Assembly: GCA_035546975.1 (NCBI GenBank)
Contig: DASZVS010000001.1
Span: forward strand, 1 to 47,387
Length of the DNA: 47,387 bases
Source: JARIHC01 sp035546975
Lineage (GTDB): Bacteria; Patescibacteriota; Saccharimonadia; Saccharimonadales; UBA4665
Direction: 5' to 3'
A program made the translations under genes and the position numbers. Positions 30,941 to 38,508 of the stretch are shown here, one piece after another. The notes below the pieces were generated by a model that saw nothing but the letters and a program-made list of their open reading frames with translations, was not told the DNA's origin and did no database searches. Within the stretch, counting starts at the first letter, position 1. Each line of letters begins with the position of its first letter.

Positions 30941-32008
30941 CTATTCTTTGATGGCCTGTTCCAGGGCCGTAATAGTCGGTTCAATCACCTGCGGTTTGTC
31001 ATCAATGCTAGCCGCAAAGTCCGGGTCTTTCATGCCCGATCCAGTCAATGTCGCCACTATCACGCTGTTCGGCTTAAAGTAATTCCGGGCGGCAAGTTTT
31101 TTAATTCCGGCTACGGTTGCCGCTGACGCCGGTTCTGCAAATACGCCCTCGTTCTCAGCTATAAAACGGTAAGCCCATTCAATCTCTTTATCAGTTACAG
31201 CCTCAATTAAACCGCCGGATTCATCTCTGGCTGCCACGGCGCTTTGCCAGCTTGCCGGATTTCCTATGCGGATAGCGGTAGCTATGGTTTCAGGCTTTTC
31301 TACAATTTTGCCGTTTACGATGGGAGCGGCGCCCGCAGCTTGGAACCCAAGCATTTTTGGCAGTTTGGCTGCCTTGCCGGCGGCGTGATACTGCTTATAG
31401 CCAGCCCAGTAAGCGGTTATGTTACCGGCATTGCCAACAGGCAATACATGGTAATCCGGGGCGTTTCCTAAATCATCGACGATTTCGAAAGCAGCCGTTT
31501 TTTGCCCTTCAATGCGATACGGGTTAACCGAATTCACCACTGTTACCGGCAACTTTTTAGCTGCTTCGCGTACCAGCGTTAAGGCCTGGTCAAAATTACC
31601 CTTAATGATGATTACTTCCGCTCCATAACGGTAAGCTTGCAGTAATTTGCCTTTGGCGATTTTGCCATCTGGAATAAGAACGATGCACTTCAGCCCGCTG
31701 CGGGAAGCATATGCCGCAGCGGCTGCCGAGGTGTTACCGGTGGAGGCACAGATGATCGCCGTGGAACCCTCTTCGACCGCTTTCGAGACAGCCATCGTCA
31801 TCCCGCGGTCTTTGAAAGACCCCGTAGGATTTAAACCTTCAAATTTGAAATATATCTTTACGTTATTAAGGCCTAGCTCCGTTGGCAAACGCTCAGCGAG
31901 TATAAGCGGAGTGTTACCTTCATTAAGCGAAATGATGGCATTGCCTCTGACAGGGGTCAGATATTCTTGGTATCGTTCGATAATTCCGATTTTCTGCTCT
32001 TTGGGCAT
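30941..32008 (-). CDS. thrC: Threonine synthase
   Basis: 355 residues from ATG 32008. Fold-type II PLP enzyme with SLNEGNTPLI, the PLP lysine in NPTGSFKDRGMT, CASTGNTSAAAAAYASRSGL and, near the end, VIVATLTGSGMKDPD. It converts O-phosphohomoserine to threonine. No other threonine-pathway gene is in the window, so it could act on imported or locally made homoserine phosphate. A longer reading to 32113 would overlap tRNA-Ser and is rejected. GGAG lies 9 nt before the chosen ATG. Confidence 0.93.
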   Translation of the reverse strand: MPKEQKIGIIERYQEYLTPVRGNAIISLNEGNTPLILAERLPTELGLNNVKIYFKFEGLNPTGSFKDRGMTMAVSKAVEEGSTAIICASTGNTSAAAAAYASRSGLKCIVLIPDGKIAKGKLLQAYRYGAEVIIIKGNFDQALTLVREAAKKLPVTVVNSVNPYRIEGQKTAAFEIVDDLGNAPDYHVLPVGNAGNITAYWAGYKQYHAAGKAAKLPKMLGFQAAGAAPIVNGKIVEKPETIATAIRIGNPASWQSAVAARDESGGLIEAVTDKEIEWAYRFIAENEGVFAEPASAATVAGIKKLAARNYFKPNSVIVATLTGSGMKDPDFAASIDDKPQVIEPTITALEQAIKE

Positions 32009-32064
32009 AGGTTGTTGCTCCGGTAAAGCCTCACCATCTATAACTATACAGGTATACGGGTGAT

Positions 32065-32156
<92 letters not shown>

Positions 32157-32219
32157 TTAAGAGGTTATTGTAACAGATTAGCCTCCTCGAGAAGACATCT
32201 AGTTTTTATATCTGATTCG

Positions 32220-32369
32220 TGCTAGAATTACCCCTGTTCCATTGCGATTTATCCAATTTTACAAACCAAGGAGCGAACGCGACTGTGTGTAAAATTGAGA
32301 GGAGGAACGTAATTTAAGTCGAAACTTTTGCCAGCCGGCAAAACGAGACAGAAACGTACGTTCTGACGA
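32220..32369 (+). promoter_or_regulatory. Promoter and long leader ahead of tRNA-Arg
   Basis: An extended -10 box TGCTAGAAT lies at 32220-32228. Between it and the tRNA (about 135 nt) are two SD-like purine tracts (AAGGAG, GAGGAGG) and a perfect stem TTTTGCC-AGCC-GGCAAAA (32326-32343). No convincing coding frame is visible. The rest of the gap from 32157 holds nothing recognisable. Confidence 0.35.
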
Positions 32370-32446
32370 GCGCGTGTAGCTCAGCTGGATAGAGCGTTGG
32401 CTTGCGGAGCCAAAGGTCGTAGGTTCAAATCCTGCCACGCGTACCA
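32370..32446 (+). tRNA. tRNA-Arg (anticodon GCG)
   Basis: A 77-nt cloverleaf: acceptor GCGCGTG/CACGCGT, D arm GCTC/GAGC, anticodon stem TTGGC/GCCAA with loop TTGCGGA, T arm GTAGG/CCTGC, and encoded ACCA. The anticodon is GCG, reading CGC and CGU, instead of the usual bacterial ACG (modified to ICG). Confidence 0.95.
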
Positions 32447-32460
32447 TAAATTTGCCAACA

Positions 32461-32495
32461 AAAAACAGGAGCCTCCGATAAGAGCTCCTGTTTTT
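32461..32495. terminator. Bidirectional terminator between tRNA-Arg and the DUF981-like gene
   Basis: AAAAACAGGAGC pairs perfectly with GCTCCTGTTTTT around an 11-nt loop. The symmetrical A/T ends give a U tract on both strands, ending tRNA-Arg (+) and the gene at 32508 (-). Confidence 0.9.
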
Positions 32496-32507
32496 ACTTT
32501 AAAGCTT

Positions 32508-33188
32508 TTAGTACTTGTAGTGGGTGCCCGTGGTAGTGTTTTGGATCATACCAATATGGGTGTAGTAATTAAGCGCGCCGAAAGCCAACAACACGACGCC
32601 GGCAACAATCCAGCAAGCGTAAATGATTTCTCCCAGTACTTTACTCTTCTTATGCAGTGCAAAGGGAAAGAGCAGGGCGCCTAAGGCGATTAAACCGTAC
32701 AACGCCGCCAAGAATGAAGACTCTAGCACGGGATGGCCGGCAAAATGACCGCTGATAGGCTCGAACGGTGGTGCGGCGCCGAGGCGATAGCGCGCCCATG
32801 AGACGGCACACGCTGTCATCATAAGGCCGACGCCAAACACATAAATTGAAACCGGCTTGAGCATCCGCTGTAATTTTTCAAGATGCAATGCAGTTCGTGA
32901 GTGCCATAAATAAAATGCTACCGCCGAAAGAACTACTCCGAAGGCTACGGAGGGTTCCCCGAAGAGAATATTCGCGTCAAGCACTCCCGTTTGATGATAC
33001 GGCCACGTCACGGTGACAAATAAACCGAGGATAGTCAGGATAAAACCAGTTATCCCGAACAGCAACGACCATCCTTCTGCGTAAACGGTGGTTCCCTGAC
33101 GAAGTTTACGAAAGAGCGTGGCTATGCCAAGCAAACCAATACCTGCCGCTACCGCGAGGAGCGTGTTGTACATAATCATGTATGTCAT
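32508..33188 (-). CDS. Polytopic membrane protein, DUF981-like
   Basis: 226 residues with about six or seven hydrophobic segments. WPYHQTGVLDANILFGEPSV and the charge-poor helices around it resemble DUF981, an uncharacterised membrane family. Assignment is from memory of the motif and only moderately sure. It has a good promoter (33225-33253) and AAGGA 6 nt before the ATG, so unlike many neighbours it is SD-led. It ends at a bidirectional terminator and is monocistronic. Confidence 0.75.
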   Translation of the reverse strand: MTYMIMYNTLLAVAAGIGLLGIATLFRKLRQGTTVYAEGWSLLFGITGFILTILGLFVTVTWPYHQTGVLDANILFGEPSVAFGVVLSAVAFYLWHSRTALHLEKLQRMLKPVSIYVFGVGLMMTACAVSWARYRLGAAPPFEPISGHFAGHPVLESSFLAALYGLIALGALLFPFALHKKSKVLGEIIYACWIVAGVVLLAFGALNYYTHIGMIQNTTTGTHYKY

Positions 33189-33224
33189 ATGTATTCCTTT
33201 TTATGTTGTTTTCTTTACTTTTTT

Positions 33225-33253
33225 AAAATACGCTTGTGCTTTTGTATTGTCAA
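33225..33253 (-). promoter_or_regulatory. Promoter of the DUF981-like gene
   Basis: On the minus strand TTGACA (33253-33248), 17 nt, TATTTT (33230-33225). The predicted leader is about 30 nt. Confidence 0.7.
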
Positions 33254-33355
33254 CAAAGCTCATGCTGAGTACATCTTAAAAACATACGCTTAAGCAAGAG
33301 AAGTTGCTAGTAGGATGCTTGTAAGGAAATTAACAGCGGCTCTTCAGGTGGGATC

Positions 33356-33399
33356 GTTATGCTACAGGCATAACCTAAAAGATGGGAGGTTAGGTTATG
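33356..33399 (+). promoter_or_regulatory. Leader with two mutually exclusive hairpins controlling an SD and start codon
   Basis: GTTATGC (33356-33362) can pair with GCATAAC (33368-33374). The same bases, within CATAACCTAA (33369-33378), pair perfectly over 10 bp with TTAGGTTATG (33390-33399). The second hairpin puts the SD GGGAGG in its loop and buries the ATG in its stem. This is the layout of a translational on/off switch. Its ligand or trigger is unknown. Confidence 0.55.
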
Positions 33400-33474
33400 A
33401 CAAAGCAGCAGCGCGCACGCGAGAGTGCGGCGCCCAAGGCGCGTGTTTGGTGGCGAGCATACCTAGATTCATAG
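33397..33474 (+). CDS. Putative 25-residue basic Trp-containing peptide
   Basis: ATG 33397, 25 codons, TAG 33472-33474. The peptide has six Lys/Arg and a WW pair (ending VWWRAYLDS), with no membrane segment. The SD GGGAGG is 7 nt before the ATG, which is exceptionally good for this window. The coding region is itself GC-rich and can form stems (CGCAC/GTGCG at 33414-33429, GCGCC/GGCGC at 33430-33442). The whole segment could instead be a structured non-coding RNA. Its end overlaps the 3' end of the convergent yihY-like gene by 6 nt. Confidence 0.4.
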   Translation: MTKQQRARESAAPKARVWWRAYLDS

Positions 33475-34365
33475 AGTTTGGTGTTCTAGGGATCGGTGAT
33501 CGGCATTAGTTAGGTCGTGTCCGCTTAAACTACGCGGCCAGAGCCTATTAGAATGCACGACAGCAATCTCCAGGGCATAGAAGAGAATTTGTACTTGGAG
33601 GTAAATCCAAAAAAGCAAACCGAGAGCAAGAGCGAAATACGTATACAGTGCGTCGAGATGGTGCAGCTCTTTTTTTATAAGATATCCTCCGAGTGTTTGA
33701 AGGGCGGCTAGACCAACTGCAGCACAAAGTGCGGCCCCGCGGGTTTCTTTGAATGATACATGCCGCGGGAGGCTTAAATCGAGTAGCAGTACGAATATCA
33801 GCGACCAGATGAACACATTAATGGCAAATGTCATGACCCGCAAAAACCATCCGTGGCCGGCCGAACTGACAAGTGCTATGCTTAGCGACGCAACAATAAA
33901 CCCAACCCCGGCAACACAAATTATGCCTAAACTTTTGACCGTCGATTTTGGAAATCCATCGCGGTCTTTTTTAGGAACCTGCCAAAGATGTTGCACGCTT
34001 CTCTGAAACGCATCAGCCACGCCCCGGGCACCATACACCGTGAACAATATACCTACGGCTAACGCCAAACCGTTCGTATGTAACGTCTGGACATGCGCCG
34101 AAAGCTGGTTGCCGAGAACGGGAAAGTAATTGGTTGTTCCCTTAATAATTGTAGCCTGCAATTCGGCATGACTGGTTGATATTAACTCTGTAACTGTTGT
34201 TAGCACCAAAAGCAAAGGGAATAATGACAGAAACGCGTAGTACGTAAGCAAGGCTGCTTGGGAGCCGGCCTCATCTTCGTTGTACTTCTTAACAACGGCG
34301 AATATAAAAGAAGGCAGCCAATAACGCCGTTGGAAATTATCAAGTTTTTTAATAAAATTCTGCAC
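33469..34365 (-). CDS. YihY/BrkB family membrane protein
   Basis: 298 residues with six or so helices. LLTYYAFLSLFPLLLVLTTV after an amphipathic N-terminus is the signature of the YihY/BrkB family (once misnamed RNase BN). GARGVADAFQRSVQHLWQVP also fits. The function of the family is unsettled; roles in transport across the envelope have been proposed. GTG is the start codon (34365), with AGGA upstream. No operon partner. Confidence 0.9.
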   Translation of the reverse strand: MQNFIKKLDNFQRRYWLPSFIFAVVKKYNEDEAGSQAALLTYYAFLSLFPLLLVLTTVTELISTSHAELQATIIKGTTNYFPVLGNQLSAHVQTLHTNGLALAVGILFTVYGARGVADAFQRSVQHLWQVPKKDRDGFPKSTVKSLGIICVAGVGFIVASLSIALVSSAGHGWFLRVMTFAINVFIWSLIFVLLLDLSLPRHVSFKETRGAALCAAVGLAALQTLGGYLIKKELHHLDALYTYFALALGLLFWIYLQVQILFYALEIAVVHSNRLWPRSLSGHDLTNADHRSLEHQTL

Positions 34366-34512
34366 TATTTATGTCGCTTCCTATCCGTTATTACATCACA
34401 CTGAAGCAGATTTATCCACCATGGGCATTTTTTTGTGAGAATCTTTACAGCTTTCCCATAGGTACAAATCCCATAATTAAACTCGACATATAAAAGTAAG
34501 GAGGGTTACGAT

Positions 34513-34635
34513 ATGTCGAACGAAGAAGCAGAAGCATTAATGGACGCACTTGAAAAAAAGTGGAACGCCAAGCATCAACGCGACTTCCTGAATCGTATGC
34601 AGCGAAAAGTAAACCGCAAGTACGAACGCTCTTAA
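34513..34635 (+). CDS. Small charged helical protein (40 aa)
   Basis: ATG 34513 to TAA 34635. The product begins MSNEEAEALMDALEKKWNAK and ends in a strongly basic stretch (RMQRKVNRKYERS): an acidic first half and a basic second half, all helix-friendly. An AAGGAGGG 8 nt before the ATG and a clean terminator right after support it as a real, probably well-expressed gene. The mixed-charge basic tail would suit RNA or DNA binding, but this is only inference. No family recognised. Confidence 0.72.
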   Translation: MSNEEAEALMDALEKKWNAKHQRDFLNRMQRKVNRKYERS

Positions 34636-34659
34636 TTCTCCGGTCAAAACCAAGAGAAG

Positions 34660-34690
34660 AACCGCTCGTTTTAAATGGGCGGTTTTATTT
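34660..34690 (+). terminator. Rho-independent terminator of the 40-aa gene
   Basis: AACCGCTC (34660-34667) pairs with GGGCGGTT (34677-34684) with one T-G pair and a 9-nt loop, followed by TTATTTT. Confidence 0.8.
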
Positions 34691-34696
34691 TACTTT

Positions 34697-35458
34697 TTAG
34701 AAACGCAACCTACGGGCTACGGTATCTATGGCGTCCGGCCTCTGCTCTTGAAGCGGCAGAAAGCTCGATAGGACGCCTAGTATTTTATCCTCGTCTTCTG
34801 GGGCATAATAAATTGTGGTAAGGGGGGCGAACCGTTTTAGCGGCGTAAGCACAATGCTCGAAAAAGCTCCCTCTGGTACCACTGAAAATGATTTAAACGC
34901 ACCGTAATCAAAGTGTTTGCTACCGATACTGATACCGCTGCCATTCAAACCATACTGCAACTGGCGTGGCTTGCGGTTTGCCAAAACTCCCAGCGCCAAA
35001 GCACATACCACCACGACAATCGTAGATATCATGTCTTTCGTAATTACGTAAACTGCAGCGGATAATACTACCGCTATAGCTATAAGCCCTGCATACCAGC
35101 CGGGATTTTTTTCGTGGGCGATAAACTCGGAGGCAGTCCAGCTCACTGGTGTTATAGAAGCAGGGTTTACTGCTTGGCCTTCTTGTATGGCCGGGGCAGC
35201 TTGAGGTTGAGGGACCGGAATTGCAGCCGGTACTTCTGCCGGTTGGGGAGCAGGCTGGGTTGCTTGGGCAGGCACTGGTGCCTCAGGTATTGCAGCCTGG
35301 GGCGGCGGGGCGGCACCTTGCGGAGAAGCCGCTGGAGCAGGAAGTTGAACAGGAGAAGGAATATTCAAGCTCGCACCTTGCGAAGAAGCCTCTGTAGACC
35401 CAGGGCTTATAACTTGTCCCGGTTGGGCGCTTTGCGCCGGCTTATCACTGTTAGCCAT
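34697..35458 (-). CDS. Pro/Ala/Gln-rich N-terminus, two-helix membrane protein, unknown
   Basis: 253 residues. The first ~110 are a low-complexity P/A/Q/S region. WTASEFIAHEKNPGWYAGL then leads into two adjacent helices (GLIAIAVVLSAAVYVITK and TIVVVVCALALGVLAN). A C-terminal cytoplasmic domain of ~95 residues (SGISIGSKHFDYGAFKSFSV ... IVLTPLKRFAPLTTIYY) resembles a PH-like or small beta domain. No family recognised. A TACAAT (minus, 35466-35471) ends 7 nt before the ATG. Its N-terminal composition resembles the TraC-like protein at 45747. Confidence 0.72.
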   Translation of the reverse strand: MANSDKPAQSAQPGQVISPGSTEASSQGASLNIPSPVQLPAPAASPQGAAPPPQAAIPEAPVPAQATQPAPQPAEVPAAIPVPQPQAAPAIQEGQAVNPASITPVSWTASEFIAHEKNPGWYAGLIAIAVVLSAAVYVITKDMISTIVVVVCALALGVLANRKPRQLQYGLNGSGISIGSKHFDYGAFKSFSVVPEGAFSSIVLTPLKRFAPLTTIYYAPEDEDKILGVLSSFLPLQEQRPDAIDTVARRLRF

Positions 35459-35518
35459 AAGTGTTATTGTACCTTAAGCCTGGTACCAATCCAAAACCCG
35501 CTAATGCGGCCTTTGGAT

Positions 35519-35611
35519 TGGCGGAGAGAGAGGGATTCGAACCCTCGCGGGGGATTGCTCCCCCCTAACGATTTAGCAAACCGTCCCCTTCAGCCACTTG
35601 GGTACCTCTCC
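35519..35611 (-). tRNA. tRNA-Ser (anticodon GCT)
   Basis: 93 nt, class II with a long variable arm (GGGGG/CCCCC). Acceptor GGAGAGG with a final G-T pair, anticodon loop TTGCTAA giving GCT (codons AGC, AGU), T loop TTCGAAT, encoded CCA. Confidence 0.95.
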
Positions 35612-35645
35612 GTATCGGTGTTGTATTGTAACGTGAAATAACGTC

Positions 35646-35735
35646 TGGCGGAAGGGGTGGGATTCGAACCCACGGTACCGTTGCCGGCACGCTGGTTTTC
35701 AAGACCAGTTCCTTAAACCACTCGGACACCCTTCC
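35646..35735 (-). tRNA. tRNA-Ser (anticodon TGA)
   Basis: 90 nt, class II. Acceptor GGAAGGG, anticodon arm CTGGT/ACCAG with loop CTTGAAA giving TGA (codon UCA and wobble), variable arm, T arm GTGGG/CCCAC, encoded CCA. It lies 34 nt upstream of tRNA-Ser(GCT) on the same strand, probably cotranscribed. Confidence 0.95.
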
Positions 35736-35794
35736 GTGCCTGAATAATTAACAGGGGTAATTATACTATTCCCGCGCCTATTTCCCAAACCCAG

Positions 35795-36469
35795 TTAAGC
35801 CTGGGCAAAAACAATGGCGTCAATATGTTTGAGTCCAGCGCGCCTTAAAGCAGTAGCGGCTGCTTCCAGGGTCGCTCCAGTTGTTACGACATCATCAACC
35901 AGCACCACCCGGCCAGGCTTGAGAGCATTTATGCGGCTATTAGCGGTAAAGGCCGCCTCCAGTTGTTGCAGCCGTTGCTTGCGTGAAGCTCCTACTTGAT
36001 GGGTCTGGCCATAGCGTTGAAGCCCGGAAATATACGGAATATGGGTTTGCCTGGAAAGCTCTTTTGCTAGTAAAACGGCTTGGTCATAGCCCCGGCGGCG
36101 CACCCGGACCGTAGCAGTAGGGATAGGAACTATATATGTTGCCGGCTTACCGATTTCCAGGTGTATTTTCATGTGAGCGGCCATTTCTCGGGCAGCAGCC
36201 TGAGCACCCTTAAATTTAAGAGAGCTTATCATGGCTTTTGCGTAACCTTCATACGCCACGCAGGCCTGCACAGCGTTCAATCCGCTTCCTTTGCGGCAGT
36301 TTTTGCAGAGGTGGCTCATAGGGCTTGCTTTGTGGCAACGGAAACAGCGGCTGGGGATGGTTTGCAAGTAAAGTGAAGAGCACGTCGAACAAAGCAAAGC
36401 TCCTTCCGCCCGGCAACTCATGCATTCGTGCGGCGCTATATAGCTCAGAAGATGGTCAATTATACTCAT
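35795..36469 (-). CDS. comF: ComF family phosphoribosyltransferase-like protein
   Basis: 224 residues. The N-terminal zinc-finger-like part has four Cys pairs (CMSCR, CSTCS, CFRCH, CKNCR). The PRTase domain has SSLKFKGAQ, VPIPTATVRVRRRGYDQA and the PRPP loop VVLVDDVVTTGATLEAA. ComF proteins are tied to DNA uptake in naturally competent bacteria. A role here with a competence pilus would fit an organism that must import nucleotides or DNA, but no com pilus genes are in the window. Monocistronic, divergent from hsp20. Confidence 0.93.
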   Translation of the reverse strand: MSIIDHLLSYIAPHECMSCRAEGALLCSTCSSLYLQTIPSRCFRCHKASPMSHLCKNCRKGSGLNAVQACVAYEGYAKAMISSLKFKGAQAAAREMAAHMKIHLEIGKPATYIVPIPTATVRVRRRGYDQAVLLAKELSRQTHIPYISGLQRYGQTHQVGASRKQRLQQLEAAFTANSRINALKPGRVVLVDDVVTTGATLEAAATALRRAGLKHIDAIVFAQA

Positions 36470-36611
36470 GTTGTGTTTATTGTGTTGTAAATAAGTGCTC
36501 CAGACGGTTGCGCTTCCCTTGTAGCCTAAGCTATACTGCTACTAAGATAAAAAAGCAAATCTTTTAAAGAGTTTTTAATCACACTAACAAAAGTGGAGGG
36601 TAACAAATATT

Positions 36612-37091
36612 ATGGCGCGACGGAATCGTGATGACGATCTTTTGCTCGAGGAAGACGAGCTGACGGCAGCCTTTTTAGGTGATGACGCTGCTGCACCTGC
36701 GGCTCCAACTGATCAGCCTGCAGCCGCCCAGCCTGTTGAAGACGAATGGGACGAGGATGAGACAGTTCCCGGCCAATTGGCTGTTGACGTATACGAAACT
36801 AAGCAGAAATTGGTCGTAAAGGCGCGTACAGCAGGCGTTAACAAGAACGACTTGGATGTAAGTATTTCTGATAATCAGCTTACTATTCGCGGGACACTAA
36901 GTGCTGGTAGCGAAGAGGGCGTTGAAAATTACTTCCTGCAAGAGTGCTATTGGGGCGAATTCTCACGTACTATTGCTTTGCCTGTACCGGTTAAAGAAGA
37001 TGAGATCGAAGCCGTACTTAAGGACGGCGTGCTGACTATAAGCTTCTCTAAGGTACAACAAGACACGGTCAAGAAGATCCAGGTCTTGTAG
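36612..37091 (+). CDS. hsp20: Small heat-shock protein (Hsp20/alpha-crystallin)
   Basis: 159 residues. An acidic, Ala-rich N-terminal ~50 residues precede the alpha-crystallin domain (LAVDVYETKQKLVVKARTAG, then NQLTIRGTL, and the end IEAVLKDGVLTISFSKV). The product is an ATP-independent holdase. The C-terminal I-x-I/V anchor is only partly present (KKIQVL). The GGAGGG lies 12 nt before the ATG, further than ideal. No CIRCE is seen upstream, so control differs from groESL. A strong terminator follows. Confidence 0.92.
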   Translation: MARRNRDDDLLLEEDELTAAFLGDDAAAPAAPTDQPAAAQPVEDEWDEDETVPGQLAVDVYETKQKLVVKARTAGVNKNDLDVSISDNQLTIRGTLSAGSEEGVENYFLQECYWGEFSRTIALPVPVKEDEIEAVLKDGVLTISFSKVQQDTVKKIQVL

Positions 37092-37117
37092 ATAATAATT
37101 AAAGATACGCTTTAACT

Positions 37118-37148
37118 AAAAACTCCCGCATTTTCGCGGGAGTTTTTT
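37118..37148. terminator. Bidirectional terminator between hsp20 and the pilin array
   Basis: ACTCCCGC (37122-37129) pairs with GCGGGAGT (37136-37143) around ATTTTC. A-runs and T-runs on both flanks let it end hsp20 (+) and the last pilin-like gene (-). Confidence 0.92.
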
Positions 37149-37174
37149 GTATCATTTGTATCAATAGCCAAATT

Positions 37175-37615
37175 CTAAGTATTGGTGTTGGTGGCACCTG
37201 TTGCAGTATTGATGACAAAGTGGACTATTACCTGAGCAATGGCAACGACAATCAGGCCGATGATGGCATAGATTATAGTGTTTTTAGCATTACTGACATT
37301 CTCGCTCGCACCGCCGGAAGTGATGTAGCGGAAGCCACCGTAGATAATCATAATGACGGCAACGATGCCGACGATTATAGAGAATATGTTAACGGCTGTG
37401 CTGGCGACAGTCTGGATAGTAGAACTGCCTGAAGTTCCGGCGGTTCCACAATCGGTGCCGGTGGTATTATTAGCCGCGTTATTAACGCCGGTACATAGGT
37501 TATCAGTAATAGTAGATGCGAATGCCGTTGATGCGAAGGCAGGCACTGCACCCGGGGCAGTCAGAAGCAATCCTGCAACTGCTACGGTAATGAACGTTTT
37601 TAATTTTTTGATCAT
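37175..37615 (-). CDS. VirB2/TrbC-like pilin paralog A
   Basis: 146 residues. The signal peptide ends near AFASTAFAS. A short Thr/Ser/Asn-rich segment with a Cys pair (DNLC..., TDCG) follows, then two helices: TAVNIFSIIVGIVAVIMIIY and TIIYAIIGLIVVAIAQVIVH, separated by GGFRYITSGGASENVSNAKN. This is the VirB2/TrbC layout: two membrane helices with a short charged turn. It shares the core with five genes upstream. Unlike those it has its own strong promoter (37646-37674) and an AAAGG SD, so it may be the most abundant pilin. Confidence 0.82.
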   Translation of the reverse strand: MIKKLKTFITVAVAGLLLTAPGAVPAFASTAFASTITDNLCTGVNNAANNTTGTDCGTAGTSGSSTIQTVASTAVNIFSIIVGIVAVIMIIYGGFRYITSGGASENVSNAKNTIIYAIIGLIVVAIAQVIVHFVINTATGATNTNT

Positions 37616-37645
37616 GTAGTTAACCTTTCTTTATGCTTATTGTTA

Positions 37646-37674
37646 CTTATAGCACACTCTTTTTAGCATAGCAA
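37646..37674 (-). promoter_or_regulatory. Promoter of pilin paralog A
   Basis: On the minus strand TTGCTA (37674-37669), 17 nt, TATAAG (37651-37646) preceded by TGC (extended -10). The predicted leader is about 25 nt with AAAGG before ATG 37615. Confidence 0.7.
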
Positions 37675-37678
37675 TAAC

Positions 37679-38107
37679 CTAGGACTTCGGCGGCGGCTGG
37701 GGTACGCCGGGAGCGCCGGATGCCGTATTGATTACAAACTGTACGATAACCTGGGCAAGGACGGCAATCGCAAGCCCAATCAAAGCGTATATAAGCGTGG
37801 ATTTTGCAGAGCTTGCCTTGTTTGAGTCCCCAGCGGACGTCATATATTTTACACCGGCCACAATAACCATAACGATCGCAACAATGCCAGCTATATAACT
37901 TATGATGCTGACTATAGTGCTGAGCACATTGGTAAAGCCTGATCCGTTACAATCACCACCCGTTTCTCCGATCCCGCCTAGCACCTGGCCCTGGGAGCCG
38001 CTTCCTGAACAAGCTGCCGATACTGTGCCAACCGGCACGAATACCAGGGTGAAGGCAAGTACCAGCTGGGTGCAAATACCTACAAGGGTTCTTTTTGTAT
38101 GCTTCAT
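37679..38107 (-). CDS. VirB2/TrbC-like pilin paralog B
   Basis: 142 residues. The signal peptide ends near GTVSAACSG. A Gly/Ser/Cys segment with two Cys follows, then helix 1 (YIAGIVAIVMVIVAGVKY), the turn MTSAGDSNKASSAK and helix 2 (TLIYALIGLAIAVLAQVIVQ), with a short Pro-rich tail. The conserved Y-x-x-S-x-G turn and the Ala-rich second helix match paralogs A, C, D and E. Its ATG overlaps the stop of paralog C (ATGA), so it is translated in coupling with it. It is the last gene of the polycistronic part of the array. Confidence 0.82.
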   Translation of the reverse strand: MKHTKRTLVGICTQLVLAFTLVFVPVGTVSAACSGSGSQGQVLGGIGETGGDCNGSGFTNVLSTIVSIISYIAGIVAIVMVIVAGVKYMTSAGDSNKASSAKSTLIYALIGLAIAVLAQVIVQFVINTASGAPGVPQPPPKS

Positions 38108-38508
38108 ACTTTGCTCACTACATATGTTATCAAACTTTTTGCAAGGACGATTATAGCAAGGCCAATTATCGCGCCTATGAGGGTTCGTTTGGCGCCGCTG
38201 ACATTTTCACTATCACCTCCGGAAGTGATGTAGCGGATCGCGCTAATTATTATGATTATAATGGCTGCTACACCGCCAATATAAGCTACAATGTTGGCAA
38301 TTTTCAAAAGGGCGCCGTTGTCACCGGTTATGGGGTCGCCATTGCCCTTATCTTGGCATACTGCGGAGTTGGCCGCATCACCGCTACAATCCACGCCGCC
38401 AATGCTCGGATCTGAGTTTGAAAAAGGGTCGAAGGCTGCGGCAGGCGGCGCTGCCACGATCAACAAAGAAAATACCAATAGTATTGCCGCCAAAAATCGC
38501 TTCATCAT
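38104..38508 (-). CDS. VirB2/TrbC-like pilin paralog C
   Basis: 134 residues. The signal peptide ends near PPAAAFDPF. A ~45-residue acidic/Asn spacer with a Cys pair follows, then helix 1 (ANIVAYIGGVAAIIIIII), the turn RYITSGGDSENVSGAK and helix 2 (TLIGAIIGLAIIVLAKSLIT). It ends immediately after helix 2, with no C-terminal tail. The turn is nearly identical to that of paralog A. ATG overlaps the stop of D, and its stop overlaps the ATG of B. Confidence 0.82.
   Translation of the reverse strand: MMKRFLAAILLVFSLLIVAAPPAAAFDPFSNSDPSIGGVDCSGDAANSAVCQDKGNGDPITGDNGALLKIANIVAYIGGVAAIIIIIISAIRYITSGGDSENVSGAKRTLIGAIIGLAIIVLAKSLITYVVSKV

Noticed and set aside
32259..32447. 62-codon minus-strand frame
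   Set aside because: It is largely the complement of tRNA-Arg.
33425..33465. Possible 5S rRNA- or SRP RNA-like segment
   Set aside because: Only a short GGTGGCGA-like match. The conserved 5S arms and the SRP GGAAG tetraloop region are absent.
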